From the NCBI RefSeq assembly GCF_003265705.1, contig NW_020312902.1:13440669-13504668 (forward strand): DNA of 64,000 nt, written 5' to 3'. The stretch is from Callorhinus ursinus (lineage: Eukaryota > Chordata > Mammalia > Carnivora > Otariidae). Shown here piece by piece: positions 34,831 to 46,140 of the stretch (positions are counted from its first letter, which is position 1; the number at the start of each line of letters is the position of its first letter). Under the pieces are notes generated by a model. The model saw only the letters and a program-made list of their open reading frames with translations. It did no database searches and had not been told where the DNA came from. A program made the position numbers and the translations under genes.

Positions 34831-37800
34831 TATGTTAGCATGTGGGTTGGAGAGGTAAGGAAGGAAGCGGGAGAAAGAGGCAGAACAATAAATGTTTATA
34901 GAAATGAACACGCCTCAAACAAGTATAGAACATGAAGCATGAAAGGAGAAGTAGAAATGGTAGAAGTAGAAATTCCTTCTAGAACAGAAGACCCAAATGC
35001 TAACTCTAAGTACCAGCAATGGAAAACAACCGGTTACTCCTCTGTGTGAGGACAACATACTACATCATGTAGAGTTCCACAGACTGACTGAACGACAGTC
35101 AGCAGTTAGCTCAACCTCTCTTCAGTCATATCATCTATAAAATAAGGAAAGGGATGACATCTGGAGAATGATCAAACATGTCATTCTTAGGAATGTTAAC
35201 TTGGCATAGGATGCTTAGAGAAGGAAGAGCCTTGAAATGACATCTAAAGCATGTTTAGGAAGCCAATACAAGTGTTGTACAATAAACACAAAAACTGAGG
35301 TGGTGACAGCGGGAATGGAAAGAGGGTGAAGTCAGTGACAGTCCACCAAGGGACAATGATTTCAGCACGGGTGAGAAGGGAGAGGAGAAGGTATAGCTTA
35401 AGTGGCAGGAAGAATGGATGGGTCTTTGGTAGAACGAGGGAAGATGAGAGAAAAAAAAATCAGGTTGGAGTTTGACAGATGAGATGGCAGAGTTTTAATG
35501 TTTCTTCCATGACCCCACGAACATAAGTTTGAGAGAGAAACTAACTTTAGAGTAAGTTACTCTAATTAATCAAGGGAGAATCTGGATGAGCAGCTATGGC
35601 TTCTTCCAGACTCTCCTGAGGGAAACAATTTAATTTGATTATGTTAAGTCTGTCTCAGCTCATTACTGTACATTCTGTTTTAAAAGTTAGGAGAGAAACA
35701 AATGAAAATATAGCCTCACATGTAATAACCTTAAAATGCAGCTGAAAAAAATGTCAAACCCATATTTCTACATAAGACAACTTAAGAACTTCTTTGTTGA
35801 ACGTCTGTTTGTTTCCTACTCCCTACATTTGGATGTTTCCCAGTAACTCTGAACTTCCCTGGGACCACTCCTCCTTGAACCAGTTCATGAGATTTGTGTG
35901 GAACCTCCCCGACTTTTACCCTCATATCAGGTCCAGCCTTGGTAATTAGTTGAAGAGGTGGGCAGGTGATGCAATCAAAGGCAATCAGAACCAATCCCAT
36001 GACTTTCTGCTAAAGGATCCCCCTTTCCACCAAGGTCACTAACACCCTGGGACAGAAGCCTGGAGTTACCAGCAGCCACCCTACCACTCTGAGGGGCAAG
36101 TTTCCTGAGAACAAAGACAATGTCTGAACAAAAATAGAGCTGAAAGATACCAAAAAAGAAACAACTGCCAGCATGGTCTGAGCTCTCAGACCCAACCACG
36201 CGTGCAACCAGGTCTTCCCTTAAATGCCACAGCTATTTTCACCCAAAAACTCCCCTTCACTTAATGCCACTTGGAGATAGGATTTTGTCGCTTCCATCCA
36301 AAATATTGCTACCATACACAGCACATAATCAGATGTCCCACTGCACCACGGAGAACTAAGTCCAGAGAGAAGCATGTGCTATACAGCTTCAGAGGCCAGC
36401 GAACACTCCGTGCCACAGGCGGTCCCTGGAGGCTGGTTCATTGTGCTTTGACTAATGAGGTTTTTACTGGGCACTGCGGAGAATATAAAAAATGATCTCA
36501 GTGCAGTTCCTGCTAGTCAGGGACCTCATGATTTCCTGTGGAAACAGCTGCATGCCAAACTCAACAAACAAGTGAACCAAGTTGAAGGGGATGAAGAGTG
36601 GAGCCTAAGAGGGAAGGATCCATCCTTGTGAAACAAATGAAATTAGGAAGGACTGTTTTCTTTCTCTAAGGGTGCACTTAGTGAGCAACACTCTATGTGC
36701 TAGAACTTCTCACATTTACTATCTCTGTAGTTGTGTTCTCAAAAGCAATCGTAATAACAATAATAAAAGCCATAAAGCCATGACAGCTTCCCCCATTTTT
36801 TTAGACTGTACTGTATAATCTAAAAGTCCATGCCACAACCTAGCAGCCTCTCGCTGGCTGGCTGATCCACTGGACTTTCTGATTACCTGATCTTTTTACT
36901 CATCCCTGAATCTGCAGAGAAGATTCTTTATTTGCTCGACACCAGTTGGAAGTAGAAAACTACCTTCTTATTCTTTGATTGCCTCTCAGGTCCTATGCAT
37001 CAGTTGAACAGGACTGTCCATCGAAGATAAGGCCTTTCTACCATGCTCACCAGGACCACTTCTGTGTCGGACTCCCCTAGCCCGTCCCCAGCTACACATC
37101 CCCTAGCAGTACAATCATTTATGTAGGGACTTGCAGAAGAAGCAGATGGCTCCCTCAAAAAAATTCCCCTCATTACAACAACAAATAACCTTGATAATTA
37201 CCCAAAAGTGGCAGAAAAAAAAAATTACCAGCATGGGAGAACAAGCAAAACTTGATCTTTAAATGAGACATAATGGAGTGTCTTGCACTGCATCAAAGTC
37301 GTTGTTAAAAATGCTGTCCTCCAAATGAAAACACGGCTCTCCTGTTTCCAAGAGTCAAATCAGCTTCAACACATCTTTCCCCCGAGGCAGTGTTCAAGAT
37401 GAATAATATGGTATATGTTGTTTTAGGAAACTTTTTTTCCCTGCAACTCAGAATAACATTGATTCCATGAGCTTTGCCAGCCCATCCGCTCTCCACGCAC
37501 ATGCTGAGTGCAGAGACATGGCAACTCTGGCCCCAGGACCGCACACAATTGGGGTGGTGGGCAGGGTAACACTGACTTCTGTCAGGGTCCGCTTTCCAGT
37601 CAACATCACAGAGCCCTCAGCAGCCTCCATCCTTTGCGGTAACAATTTATACAAGGGGGAACATGAGAAACATGATCCCCACTTGAAAAAAGAGCTACCA
37701 CTACAACAGGGATGACTATTTTTTTTCTTTTTCAGTGACTGGATCGTAGACAGCGTGCTGAGGTTTTTAGCTCTACACTTTCTCCAACGTTGGGTTTCAG

Positions 37801-37899
37801 CTTTTTTAAAAATCCTGTAATAAGTTTGATTCTTATAAAATATATGTGACATTTGTAATATATAATGGGTAACATAAATTGATGAAGCACAACAAAACA
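34831..37899. other. Unassigned, largely unique sequence
   Basis: No SINE, L1 or LTR signature. Possible worn L2 pieces near 35170-35480 could not be fixed. 36780-37720 is mid-GC and repeat-free. The opposing open frames at 37448-37900 (minus) and 37467-37715 (plus) overlap and have no recognisable domain or splice context. Confidence 0.3.
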
Positions 37900-38825
37900 C
37901 ACACCTGTACTCTTAGCACCAAAAGTTAACAAGTAGAACCTCACCTATTCCACTGAAGCTCTCTGTGTGCTCTCCCTGAGCCCTCAAGGTAAGCGCTCAT
38001 CTGAATTGGCCTTTTATGGACCCCTTGCTTTTAAAAATAATTCTGCTCCATAGGTCTATAACCCTAAACACAGTATTGCTAGGCCTTCCTTGTTTCTGAA
38101 ATTTATAAAAATGGTGTATTGGTATAAAGCCCTACTTGGGATATTTTCCACCCAGAATTATTTTTCCAAGATCCATCCATGTTCAATGCAATTTTTGTTC
38201 GTTAATTTTCATGGTTGAGTAATATTCCACTGTGTCGATATAACACAATTTATTCATCCATTCACCTATTTACTTCAGCTTTTTTGATGTAATAAGAAAT
38301 TATGTATGAATATTCATGTATATGTCTCCTGGCAAGCATTTCCCCGGGATTTATACTCAGGAGTAGACTTTTCAGTTATAGGATTTGCACCTAGTTGGAG
38401 TGAAAGGTACTGCCGGATTGTTCTCTAAAGTGATTGTTTAAATTTAAACTGCTGTCCAGGATGTACTAAGACTCCCATTAAACCTCAACCTCCCTCATAC
38501 TTGAAATTACATGGTGTCTTAATTTTGTCAGTCTGATGTGTATTAAATGATACCTTATTGTCATTCTAATTTGCATTGCAGTGATTACTAATGAGGCTAA
38601 GTATTTTTCTCATACTGGGTTGCTATTATTTCATGTTTTCTCTTAAATTTTATGCCTTTTCATTTATTTTGGCAATTATTTTGCTAATTTGACTGTATTT
38701 TCTTTATAAGTTTGTAATATTTCTTTATACAAAACAGATCCTTATCCTTTGATAGAGATGCATATTGCAAATATCTTCTCCAAGTCTATGGTTTATATTT
38801 GCACATACCATTTATGGTATCTTTT

Positions 38826-39030
38826 TTTAAAGATTTTATTTATTTTATGAGAGAGAGAGAACGGGGGAGGGGCAGAAGGAGAGGGAGAAAGAGAGACAAT
38901 CTTGAAAGACAGCACAGACTCTGTGCTGAGCAAAGAGCACAACAGGGGCTTGATCCCACAACCTTAAGACCATGACCTGAGCCATAATCAAGAGTCAGAC
39001 CCTCAATTGACTAAGCCAACCAGGCACCCC
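38826..39030 (-). mobile_element. CAN-SINE with 13-bp target duplication, in old L1
   Basis: The complement order is oligo-T, 'agattttatttattttatga', (GA)-rich body, 'cttgatcccacaacctta', 'agaccatgacctgagcc', 'aatcaagagtcagaccctc' and the head complement 'ctaagccaaccaggcaccc'. A perfect target duplication 'tatggtatctttt' lies at 38813-38825 and 39031-39043. Confidence 0.95.
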
Positions 39031-39202
39031 TATGGTATCTTTTAATGAACAACTAGTCTTCATTATTATGAACTTTAATTAATATAACTTGAATGTATTC
39101 AATTATTGGCTAGTATTTTTGTGTCTTAATTAAGAAATCCTTCCCTATCATAGGGTATAAAAGATAGTTTCCAAAATTTTCTTCTTAAGAGTTAATATTT
39201 TT

Positions 39203-39395
39203 GGAGTGCCTGGGTGGCTCAGTTGGTTAAGTGTCTGCCAATGGCTCAGGTCATGATCCTGGGGTCTGGGAATGGAGGCCCATGCAGGGCTTCCTGCTCA
39301 GTGGGGAACCTGCTTCTCCCTTTCCCTCTACCACTCATTCCCACCCCCGCTCTCTCTCTCTCTCTCTAACAAATAAATAAAATCTTTTAACAAAA
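39203..39395 (+). mobile_element. CAN-SINE with 13-bp target duplication, in old L1
   Basis: The head 'ggagtgcctgggtggctcag' is followed by 'ttaagtgtctgccaatggct', 'caggtcatgatcctggggtc', a CT-rich body ending in a (CT)n run (39351-39367), and an 'aaataaataaaatctttta' tail. The target duplication is 'agttaatattttt' (39190-39202) and 'aggtaatattttt' (39396-39408), one mismatch. Confidence 0.95.
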
Positions 39396-39630
39396 AGGTA
39401 ATATTTTTCTTTACATTTTAAGTCTTAAAATACATCGGGAATTTTACTTTTATGTATCTTAAATGTATTTTGTCCCTAAGCATAAATAATTGTCTCAACA
39501 TAATAATTAAAGAGTCCATCCTATGTCCACTACTCTGCTATGTCAACTTTATTATCAAGTTCCCATACACGTTTTGTCTGGATCTGTTCTGAGCTCTCTA
39601 TTCTGTACCAATTGCCAATCTGCCTATGCC

Positions 39631-39682
39631 TCTGTGTGTGTGTGTGTGTGCGCGCACGTGTGCGCGTGTGTGTGTATGTGTA
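39631..39682. repeat. GT/GC alternating purine-pyrimidine tract
   Basis: 'gtgtgtgtgtgcgcgcacgt' followed by 'gtgcgcgtgtgtgtgtatgtg'. It is a strictly alternating R-Y tract of about 50 bases containing GC steps, the type of sequence most prone to left-handed Z-DNA. It sits in the ancient L1M. Confidence 0.9.
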
Positions 39683-39951
39683 AATTTAACTACAACTTTT
39701 GACATCGGATAAGTTCTCCACCCCAGTCCACCAACACACACTTTCTCCCATTCAAATCAGTCTGCCTTATTCTTGGACCTTTGCTGTCTTTTATGCATTA
39801 GAAAATCAGGTTGGTTAAGTTCATAAAAACACTTGTTGCTATTTGATTGAATTGTACTGAAACAGAGCAAGTGATATTTTTATGCTTTTGAGGCTTCCAG
39901 TAAATATGCATGGTATATTTCTCTACTTAGTTTGGTTTCTTTTTATGTCTT

Positions 39952-41920
39952 CTTTTTTATGTTCAGTTAGCCACTGTATAGTACATAATTAGTTTTTGAT
40001 GTAGTGTTCAATGATTCATTAGTTAAGTATAACACCCAGCTCATCACAGCATGTGACCTCCTCAATACCCATTACCCTTTAACCCCCCTCCTCCCCTCTG
40101 AAACCCCCAGATTGTTTCTCGGGGTCCACAGTCTCTCATGGTTCATCTCTCTCTCTGATATCTCCCCCATCAGATTTCTCTCCCTTCCCCTATGGTCCTC
40201 TGTGCTATTGCTTACATTCCACATATGAGTGAAACCATATGATAATTGTCTTTCTCTGCTTAACTTACTTCACTTAACATAATCCCCTCCAGTTCCATCC
40301 ATGTCGATGCAAACAGTGGGTATTCATCATTTCTGATGGCTGAATAATATTCCATTGTGTATATGCACCCCATTTTCTTTATCCATTCATCTGTCGAAGG
40401 GCATCTCAGCTCCTTCCACAGTTCGGCTATTGTGGACATTGCTGCTATGAACATTGCAGTGCATGTGCCCCTTCTTTTCCCTACATCTGTATCTTTGGGG
40501 TAAATACCTACCAGTGCAATTGCTGGGTCGTAGGGTAGCTCTATTTTCAACTTTTTTGAGGAACTTCCAATTGTTCTCCAGAGTGGCTGCACTGGTTTGC
40601 ATTCCCACCAACAGTGTAAGAGGGTTCCCCTTTCTCCACATACTCGCAAACATTTGTTGTTTCCTCTTTTGTTAATTTCTGCCATTCTAACTGGTGTAAG
40701 GTGGTATCTCGTTGTGGTTTTGATTTGTATTTTCCTGATGGCTAGTGATGTTGAGCATTTTTTCATGTGTTTGTTAGCCATTTGTATGTCTTTTTTGGAG
40801 AAGTGTCTGTTCATGTCTTCTGCTCATTTTTTGACTAGGTTAGTTTTTTGAGTTGAGTTTGAGAAGTTCTTTATTGATCTTGGACATCAGCCCTTTATCT
40901 GTAGGGTCATTTGCAAATATCTTCTCCCATTCTGTGGGTTGCCTCTTTGTTTTGTTGACTATTTCCTTTGCTGTGCAGAAGCTTTTTATCTTGATGAAGT
41001 CCCAAAAGTACATTTTTGCTTTTGTTTCACTTGCCTTTGGAGACATGTCTTGAAAGAAGTTGCTGTGGCCAATGATGAAGAGGTAACTGCCTTTGTTCTC
41101 CCCTAGGATTTTGACGGATTCCTGTCTCACATTGAGTTCTTTCATCCATTTTGAGTTTATCTTTGTGTATGGTATAAGGAAATGGTCCAGTTTCATTCTT
41201 CTGCATGTGGCTGTCCAATTTTCCCAGCACCAATTATTGAAGAGACTGTCTTTTTTCCATTGGATATTTTTTCCTTATTTGTAAAAGACTAATTGACCAC
41301 AGAGTTGAGGGTCCATTTCTGGAGTCTCTATTCTGTTCCATAGGTCTATGTGTCTTTTTTTGTGCCAATACCATGCTGCCTTGGTGATCACAGCTTTGTA
41401 ATATAGCTTGAAGTCAGGCAACGTGATGCCCCCAGCTTTGTTTTTCTTTTTCATCATTCCCTTGGTGATTTGGGGTCTTCTCTGGTTCCATACAAATTTT
41501 AGGATTTTTTGTTCCAGCTTTTGAAAAATGCCAATGGTATTTTAATAGGGATGGTACTTAAGGTGTAAATTTCTCTGGGGAGGATAGACACTTTAACAAT
41601 GTTTATTCCTCCAATAGATGAGCATGGAATATTTTTCCATTTTTTGTGTCTTCCTCAATTTCTTTCTAAGTGTTCTGTAGTTTCGAGAGTATAGATCCTT
41701 TACATTTTTAGTTAGGTTTAATCCTAAGTATCTATGGTTTTTGTTGCTATTGTGAATAGAATTGATTCCTTAATTTCTCTTTCTACAGTTACATCGTTAG
41801 TGTATAGAAAAGCAACTGATTTCTGTGCATTGATTTTGTATCCTGCCACATTGGTGAATTGCTGTATGAGTTCTAGTAATTTGGGGGTGGAGTCTTGAGG
41901 TTTGGGGGTGGAGTCTTGAG
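39952..41920 (-). mobile_element. Younger L1, 3' part in insertion orientation (minus)
   Basis: This is the 3' half of a single L1 insertion, read on the minus strand. From right to left it covers ORF2 from just after the RT active site ('LLELIQQF...VAGYKI' region near 41830-41880) through the C-terminal Cys motif ('[18 protein letters not shown]', about 40610-40680), the ORF2 end and the 3' UTR to a short A-tail at 39952-39962. Open segments such as 41196-40840 and 40814-40260 on the minus strand are pieces of ORF2, with stops and shifts between them. The target duplication is 'tctttttatgtctt' at 39938-39951, matching 43372-43385. Confidence 0.93.
41880..41920. repeat. 20-21 bp tandem duplication at the inversion junction
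   Basis: 'tttgggggtggagtcttgag' occurs twice in tandem, immediately before the orientation switch at about 41921. Other L1 copies in this window have the sequence once (compare 'cactccaccccaaaactgct' near 23567-23586). Confidence 0.9.
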
Positions 41921-43371
41921 ATTATTCCAGTCTGATGATATCAGACCACAATGCCTTGAAACTGGAATTCAATCACAGGAAAAAATTTGGAAGGAATTCA
42001 CACTTGGAAGTTAAAGAGCGTCCTGCTAAAGAATGAATGGGTCAACCAGGAAATTAAAGAAGAACTTAAACAATTCATGGAAACCAATGAGAATGAAAAC
42101 ACATTGGTCCAAAACCTATGGGATACTGCAAAGGCGGTCCTAAAGGAGAAATACATACCCATCCAAGCCTCTCTCAAAAAATTAGAAAAATCCCAAATGT
42201 GCAAGCTAACCCTACACCTAAAGGAGCTGGAGAAAGAACAGCAAATAAAACCTAAACCAAGCAGGAGAAGAGAAATAATAAAGATTAGAGCAGAGATCAA
42301 TGAAATAGAAACCAGAAAGACAGTAGAACTGATCAACGAAACTAGAAGCTGGTTCTTTGAAAGAATGAATACAATTGATAAATCACTGGCCAAAGTTATC
42401 CAAAAGAAAAGAGAAAGGACCCAAATAAATGAAATCATGAATGAAAGGGGAGCGATCACGACTAACACCAAGGAAATAGAAACAATTATTAGAAATTATT
42501 ACCAGCAACTGTATGCCAACAAATTCAGCAACCTGGAAGAAATGGATGTCTTCCTGGAAACTTACAAACTACCAAGACTGAAACGGGAAGAAATAGACAA
42601 TCTGAATAGACCAATAACCAGTAACGAAATTGAAGCAGTAATCAAAAACCTCCCAAAAAACAGAAGTCCAGGGTGATGGCTTCCCAGGGGAATTCTACCA
42701 AACATTTGAAGAAGAAATAATACCTATTCTACTGAAGCTGTTCCAAAAAATAGAGACAGAAGGAAAATTTCCAAACTCCTCCTATGAGGCCAGCATTACC
42801 CTGATTCCAAACCAGGCAAAGACCCCATCAAAAAGGAGAATTACAGACCAATACCCCTGATGAACATGGGTGCCAAAATACTCAACAAGATCCTAGCTAA
42901 TAGGATCCAACAATACATTAAAAGGATTATTCACCACAACCAAGTGGGTTTTATGCCTGGGATGCAAGGGTGGTTCAACATTCACAAATCAATGTGGTAG
43001 AGCACATCAATAAAAGAAAAGACAAGAACCATGTGATCCTCTCAAATTGATACAGAAAAAGCATTTGACAAAATACAATATCCGATTCTGATTAAAACTC
43101 TTCAGAGTATAGGGATAGAGGAAACATTCCTCAATATTATAAAAACCATCTATGAAAAGCCCACAGGAAATATCACTATCAATGGGGAAAAGCTCTCCTT
43201 AAGATCAGGAACATGACAGGGATGTCCCCTCTCACCACTATTGTTCAACATAGCACTAGAAATCCTAGCCTCAGCAATCAGACAACAAAAAGAAATAAAA
43301 GGCATCCAAATTGGCAAAGAAGAAGTCAAATTCTCCCACTTCATAGATGACATGATACTTTATGTGGAAAA
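41921..43371 (+). mobile_element. Younger L1, inverted 5' part (plus), twin priming
   Basis: This part of the same insertion is in the opposite orientation. It starts at the end of the ORF2 endonuclease region ('gatgatatcagaccacaatg'), continues through the linker and into RT, and stops at the active-site region 'gatgacatgatactttatgtgg' (43347-43368). The minus part begins at the very next ORF2 position, so the two halves are contiguous in the parent element. The open segment 41987-42676 carries the linker and RT start. It ends by a frameshift where 'SPGPDGF' should be. FADD reads FIDD here. The perfect 14-base target duplication at 39938-39951 and 43372-43385 encloses both halves, which is the signature of 5' inversion by twin priming. 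It is inactive. Confidence 0.93.
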
Positions 43372-44030
43372 TCTTTTTATGTCTTTTTAAAAAGTTTTAA
43401 AGTTTTCTCCATAAAGGTCTTGCACAACTTTATTCCTTTTGGATAGTAGAAAAGGTTACATTTTAAATTGTTTTCTAACTCATTATTGCTGAGGAATAAA
43501 AATCAAGTTGACTTTGCCAAGCTTTATTAGGTTTAATAATTTGTAGTTTCTTTTGAATCATATGTAGAGAATTTTATCTATCTACAAGAATGATTTTCTT
43601 TTACTTATTATGACGATTAAGACTCCAAGCACAATGCTGACTTGAGGCTACAGTATGTATCCTTGTCTCACTCCTGATTTTAAAAGAAATGCTTCTAATA
43701 TTTTATAATTACACTCAATAGTATTTGTTGTATTTTTACTGATAATCTTTATCAGGTGAAAGAAGCACTCCTCTTTGGCTTGTTAAGGTTTTTTTCTTTG
43801 TTTTCTTTTCTTAGTTTTGTTTTGTAAATCACTAATGGGTGTTGAATAATTTTTTATGAGTCAGTTGAGATGTTACTGTAGTTTTTCTCTGTAAGCCGTT
43901 AATACAGTGAATCACGTTTTTAGATTTTTCTAACATTAAGTGATCTGCATTCTAGAAATAAACCAAACTCAATCTTAATATATTCCCTGTGCATACATGG
44001 CTGGGTTCAGTTTATCTCTTTGAATCTTCA

Positions 44031-44765
44031 CATTATAAAATATGTGCTTTATAATCTCTTTACAGAGTGCATTTACTAGTGGTGTGACCACGGGTAAAGG
44101 TTCAACCTGACCTCAGGTCTGTATGACTCCAAACTCCAAGATTTTAATCATTTGCCATAGCTCTCTGGGTGCTTTGAAATTGACAACTCATGATAACATC
44201 TCAACATACAACATTTTTGTAGTGTCTACTAGGTGTCTAGTCCAGTTTTTTACTCTTAGAAGAATAAAGTCCCCACCAGTTAATTTAATTACACTTGACT
44301 GATGGACCCTGAAAGTCATCTTTGTAGATGTGTGTATGTGTGTGAAGAGAAGAAAAGAGGCTAGAACTGCTGGCACTGAAATGCTCAAAGACCAGAGGCC
44401 ATGGGTGTCAATGAAGACCGACATGTTTTTTAGGGCTGTTACGGGGAATGGCTAGAACTCGTCAGGTTCCTATCTTAATGGGAATGGGCCTCCTTACCTC
44501 CTTCCCATCTAGACTTATGAATGTATCAAATCTCTTTACCCAGCCCCACCTCTACAAAATTTCACACTTCCTTCAATCCAGACTTCACTACTGTCAATCA
44601 TTCGATACTTCACTTTAGGTTGTAATTACATTCACCAGAAAATACTGGCAAGCTCTCCCCAAACTATCCAATGTCCAAAAGTCCATCTGATTGCCTCCCA
44701 AGTATGTTTTTCACATTGAACATGTATGTTTTCTCAGCCTGCTCTAGTTTCTCCATATCCTTTTT
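44031..44765. other. Unassigned sequence
   Basis: A short MIR-like stretch may lie at 44040-44130 ('tgtgaccacgggtaaagg', 'cctcaggtctgtatgac'), but it is not firm. No gene. Confidence 0.3.
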
Positions 44766-44960
44766 TTTTTTTAAAGATTTTATTTATTTGAGAGAGAGAG
44801 AAAGAGCATGAGTGGGGACAGAAGCAGAGGGAGAGAGACAAGCGGACTCCATGCTGAATGCAGAGCCCGATGCAGGGCTCGATCTCACAACCCTAAGATC
44901 ATGACTTGAGCTGAAATCAACAGTCAGATGCTTAACCAACTGAGCCACCCGGGTGCCCCT
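44766..44960 (-). mobile_element. CAN-SINE, minus strand
   Basis: Oligo-T, 'aagattttatttatttgaga', GA-rich body, 'gatgcagggctcgatctcac', 'aagatcatgacttgagctg', 'aatcaacagtcagatgctta' and the head complement 'ctgagccacccgggtgccc' are all present. The target duplication is approximate: 'ctccatatccttttt' (44751-44765) and 'ctcccctatcttttt' (44961-44975). Confidence 0.93.
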
Positions 44961-45484
44961 CTCCCCTATCTTTTTCTAACTTTAGCCACCCAACCAAACA
45001 CCATAGGGAACTTAAATGAAGTAGGAAGAATACCTAACTCTAGGGAAGCAAAAGCCTTGGGAAACTCAAGAATGGGTGTCATGAGGTTTCATTCCTTATG
45101 TGCTATTAAAAAGCCTGCCCACCTTCAAGAGATCATGTTCTAAATATTCATGTTGCACTGCAGACCCACAGCACTGGCTCTGGATCTTTGGTTCTCTCAG
45201 ACAACAGTCTACATGAGCCTTCCCGGCCACCCTAAGCTACTATTCTCCCATCCTGGCTCTCCCTACTCCCTTCCTTGTGCTATTTTCCTTACAGCAGTTA
45301 TGACCAACTAATAATATACGTTATTGTTAGACCAGCTATAGCAATAGTTGGCCAACTACATAAAACCAGTTATAATGATAAATGTTATAATTTTATTTTT
45401 AATTTGACAGATACGGCAAGCTTCATGATGGGAGAGATTCTGGCTGTCTGTGATTTTGTTTGGTTTGTTTCCTGGTATATCCAG

Positions 45485-45535
45485 GTGCCTTGAGCAGTGC
45501 TTGGGACATAGTCAGTGTGCAATAAATATTGATGG
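45485..45535 (+). mobile_element. L2 LINE extreme 3' end, sense
   Basis: 'gtgccttgagcagtgcttgg' followed by 'gacatagtcagtgtgcaata' and 'aatattgatgg' is the sense L2 terminus. An A/G-rich tract follows (45536-45577). Confidence 0.55.
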
Positions 45536-45789
45536 AAAAAGGAAGGGAAATTGGAAGGGAGGAAGAGAAGGAGGGGATGCTGGCCTCAATCTTTCACTGT
45601 GCAACCCACACTAGAAAATGATGATCACCCCTGTTGGTCACTAGAGTAGTCCCCCTACCCCTAAAATGTGGTGACAAATGACCTCAGCTCAGATATGCGT
45701 AGAGAATGTCCCAGGTACGGAACGAGCAATTATAGCCATGTAATAAAGGTAAGAACTGTGCTAACCTTAAAACACCATAATCAATAGAA

Positions 45790-46140
45790 AAGAATGAACT
45801 ACAGATACGCACAACCACAAGGAGGAATGTGAGAGTCCCTGTGCTTTAGTGAAAGAAGCCAGGCACACACAAAAAGCAAATACTGTATGATTCCATTTGT
45901 ATAAAGTGCAAACTAATCAATAGTGATAAAAAGCAGAGTATTGTTGGCCTGGGGCTAGAGGTGAAGGAAGGATGGTGTGCAAAGGGGCATGAGAAATCTC
46001 TAGTGGAGGAGATAGATATGTTCTGTATCTTGGTGGTGGTTTTGCAACAGCTTACAACTGTCAAAACTCATTGAACTATATAATTTAAATAAATGTGGTT
46101 TATTGCACATAAATTATTTTTTAATAAAGTTGATAAGGAA
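45790..46140 (+). mobile_element. Old L1M 3' UTR, sense
   Basis: 'gaagccaggcacacacaaaa', 'actgtatgattccatttgta', 'agtgataaaaagcagagtat', 'ggcctggggctagaggtgaa', 'ggggcatgagaaatctc', 'atgttctgtatcttggtgg' and 'actcattgaactatataa' form the ordered sense 3' UTR of old L1M elements. Confidence 0.75.

Larger units (their letters stand above)
37900..44030 (-). mobile_element. Ancient L1M, antisense, with four later insertions
   Basis: The order of antisense L1 features runs left to right from 3' UTR to RT: 'aagatccatccatgttcaat' and 'ttccactgtgtcgatataac' (38170-38250), 'gtctcctggcaagcatttcc', 'gattgttctctaaagtgat', 'tttgatagagatgcatattg' and 'caaatatcttctccaagtct', then 'aatccttccctatcatag', 'gagctctctattctgtacca', and past the younger L1 'tatgtatccttgtctcactc' and 'ctgcattctagaaataaac' (43960). 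About 2.4 kb of the old copy remains, with no open frame. Insertions inside it are the SINEs at 38826-39030 and 39203-39395, a GT/GC repeat at 39631-39682 and the younger L1 at 39952-43371. Confidence 0.72.

Noticed and set aside
37448..37900. 150-codon minus-strand frame
   Set aside because: It overlaps an 82-codon frame on the plus strand, contains a Lys-rich run from 'tttttttctttttc', and shows no domain.
41998..42471. 157-codon minus-strand frame rich in Ser/Phe/Leu, looking like a membrane protein
   Set aside because: It is the complement of the L1 ORF2 linker region, whose Lys/Glu-rich codons read as Phe/Ser/Leu on the other strand.
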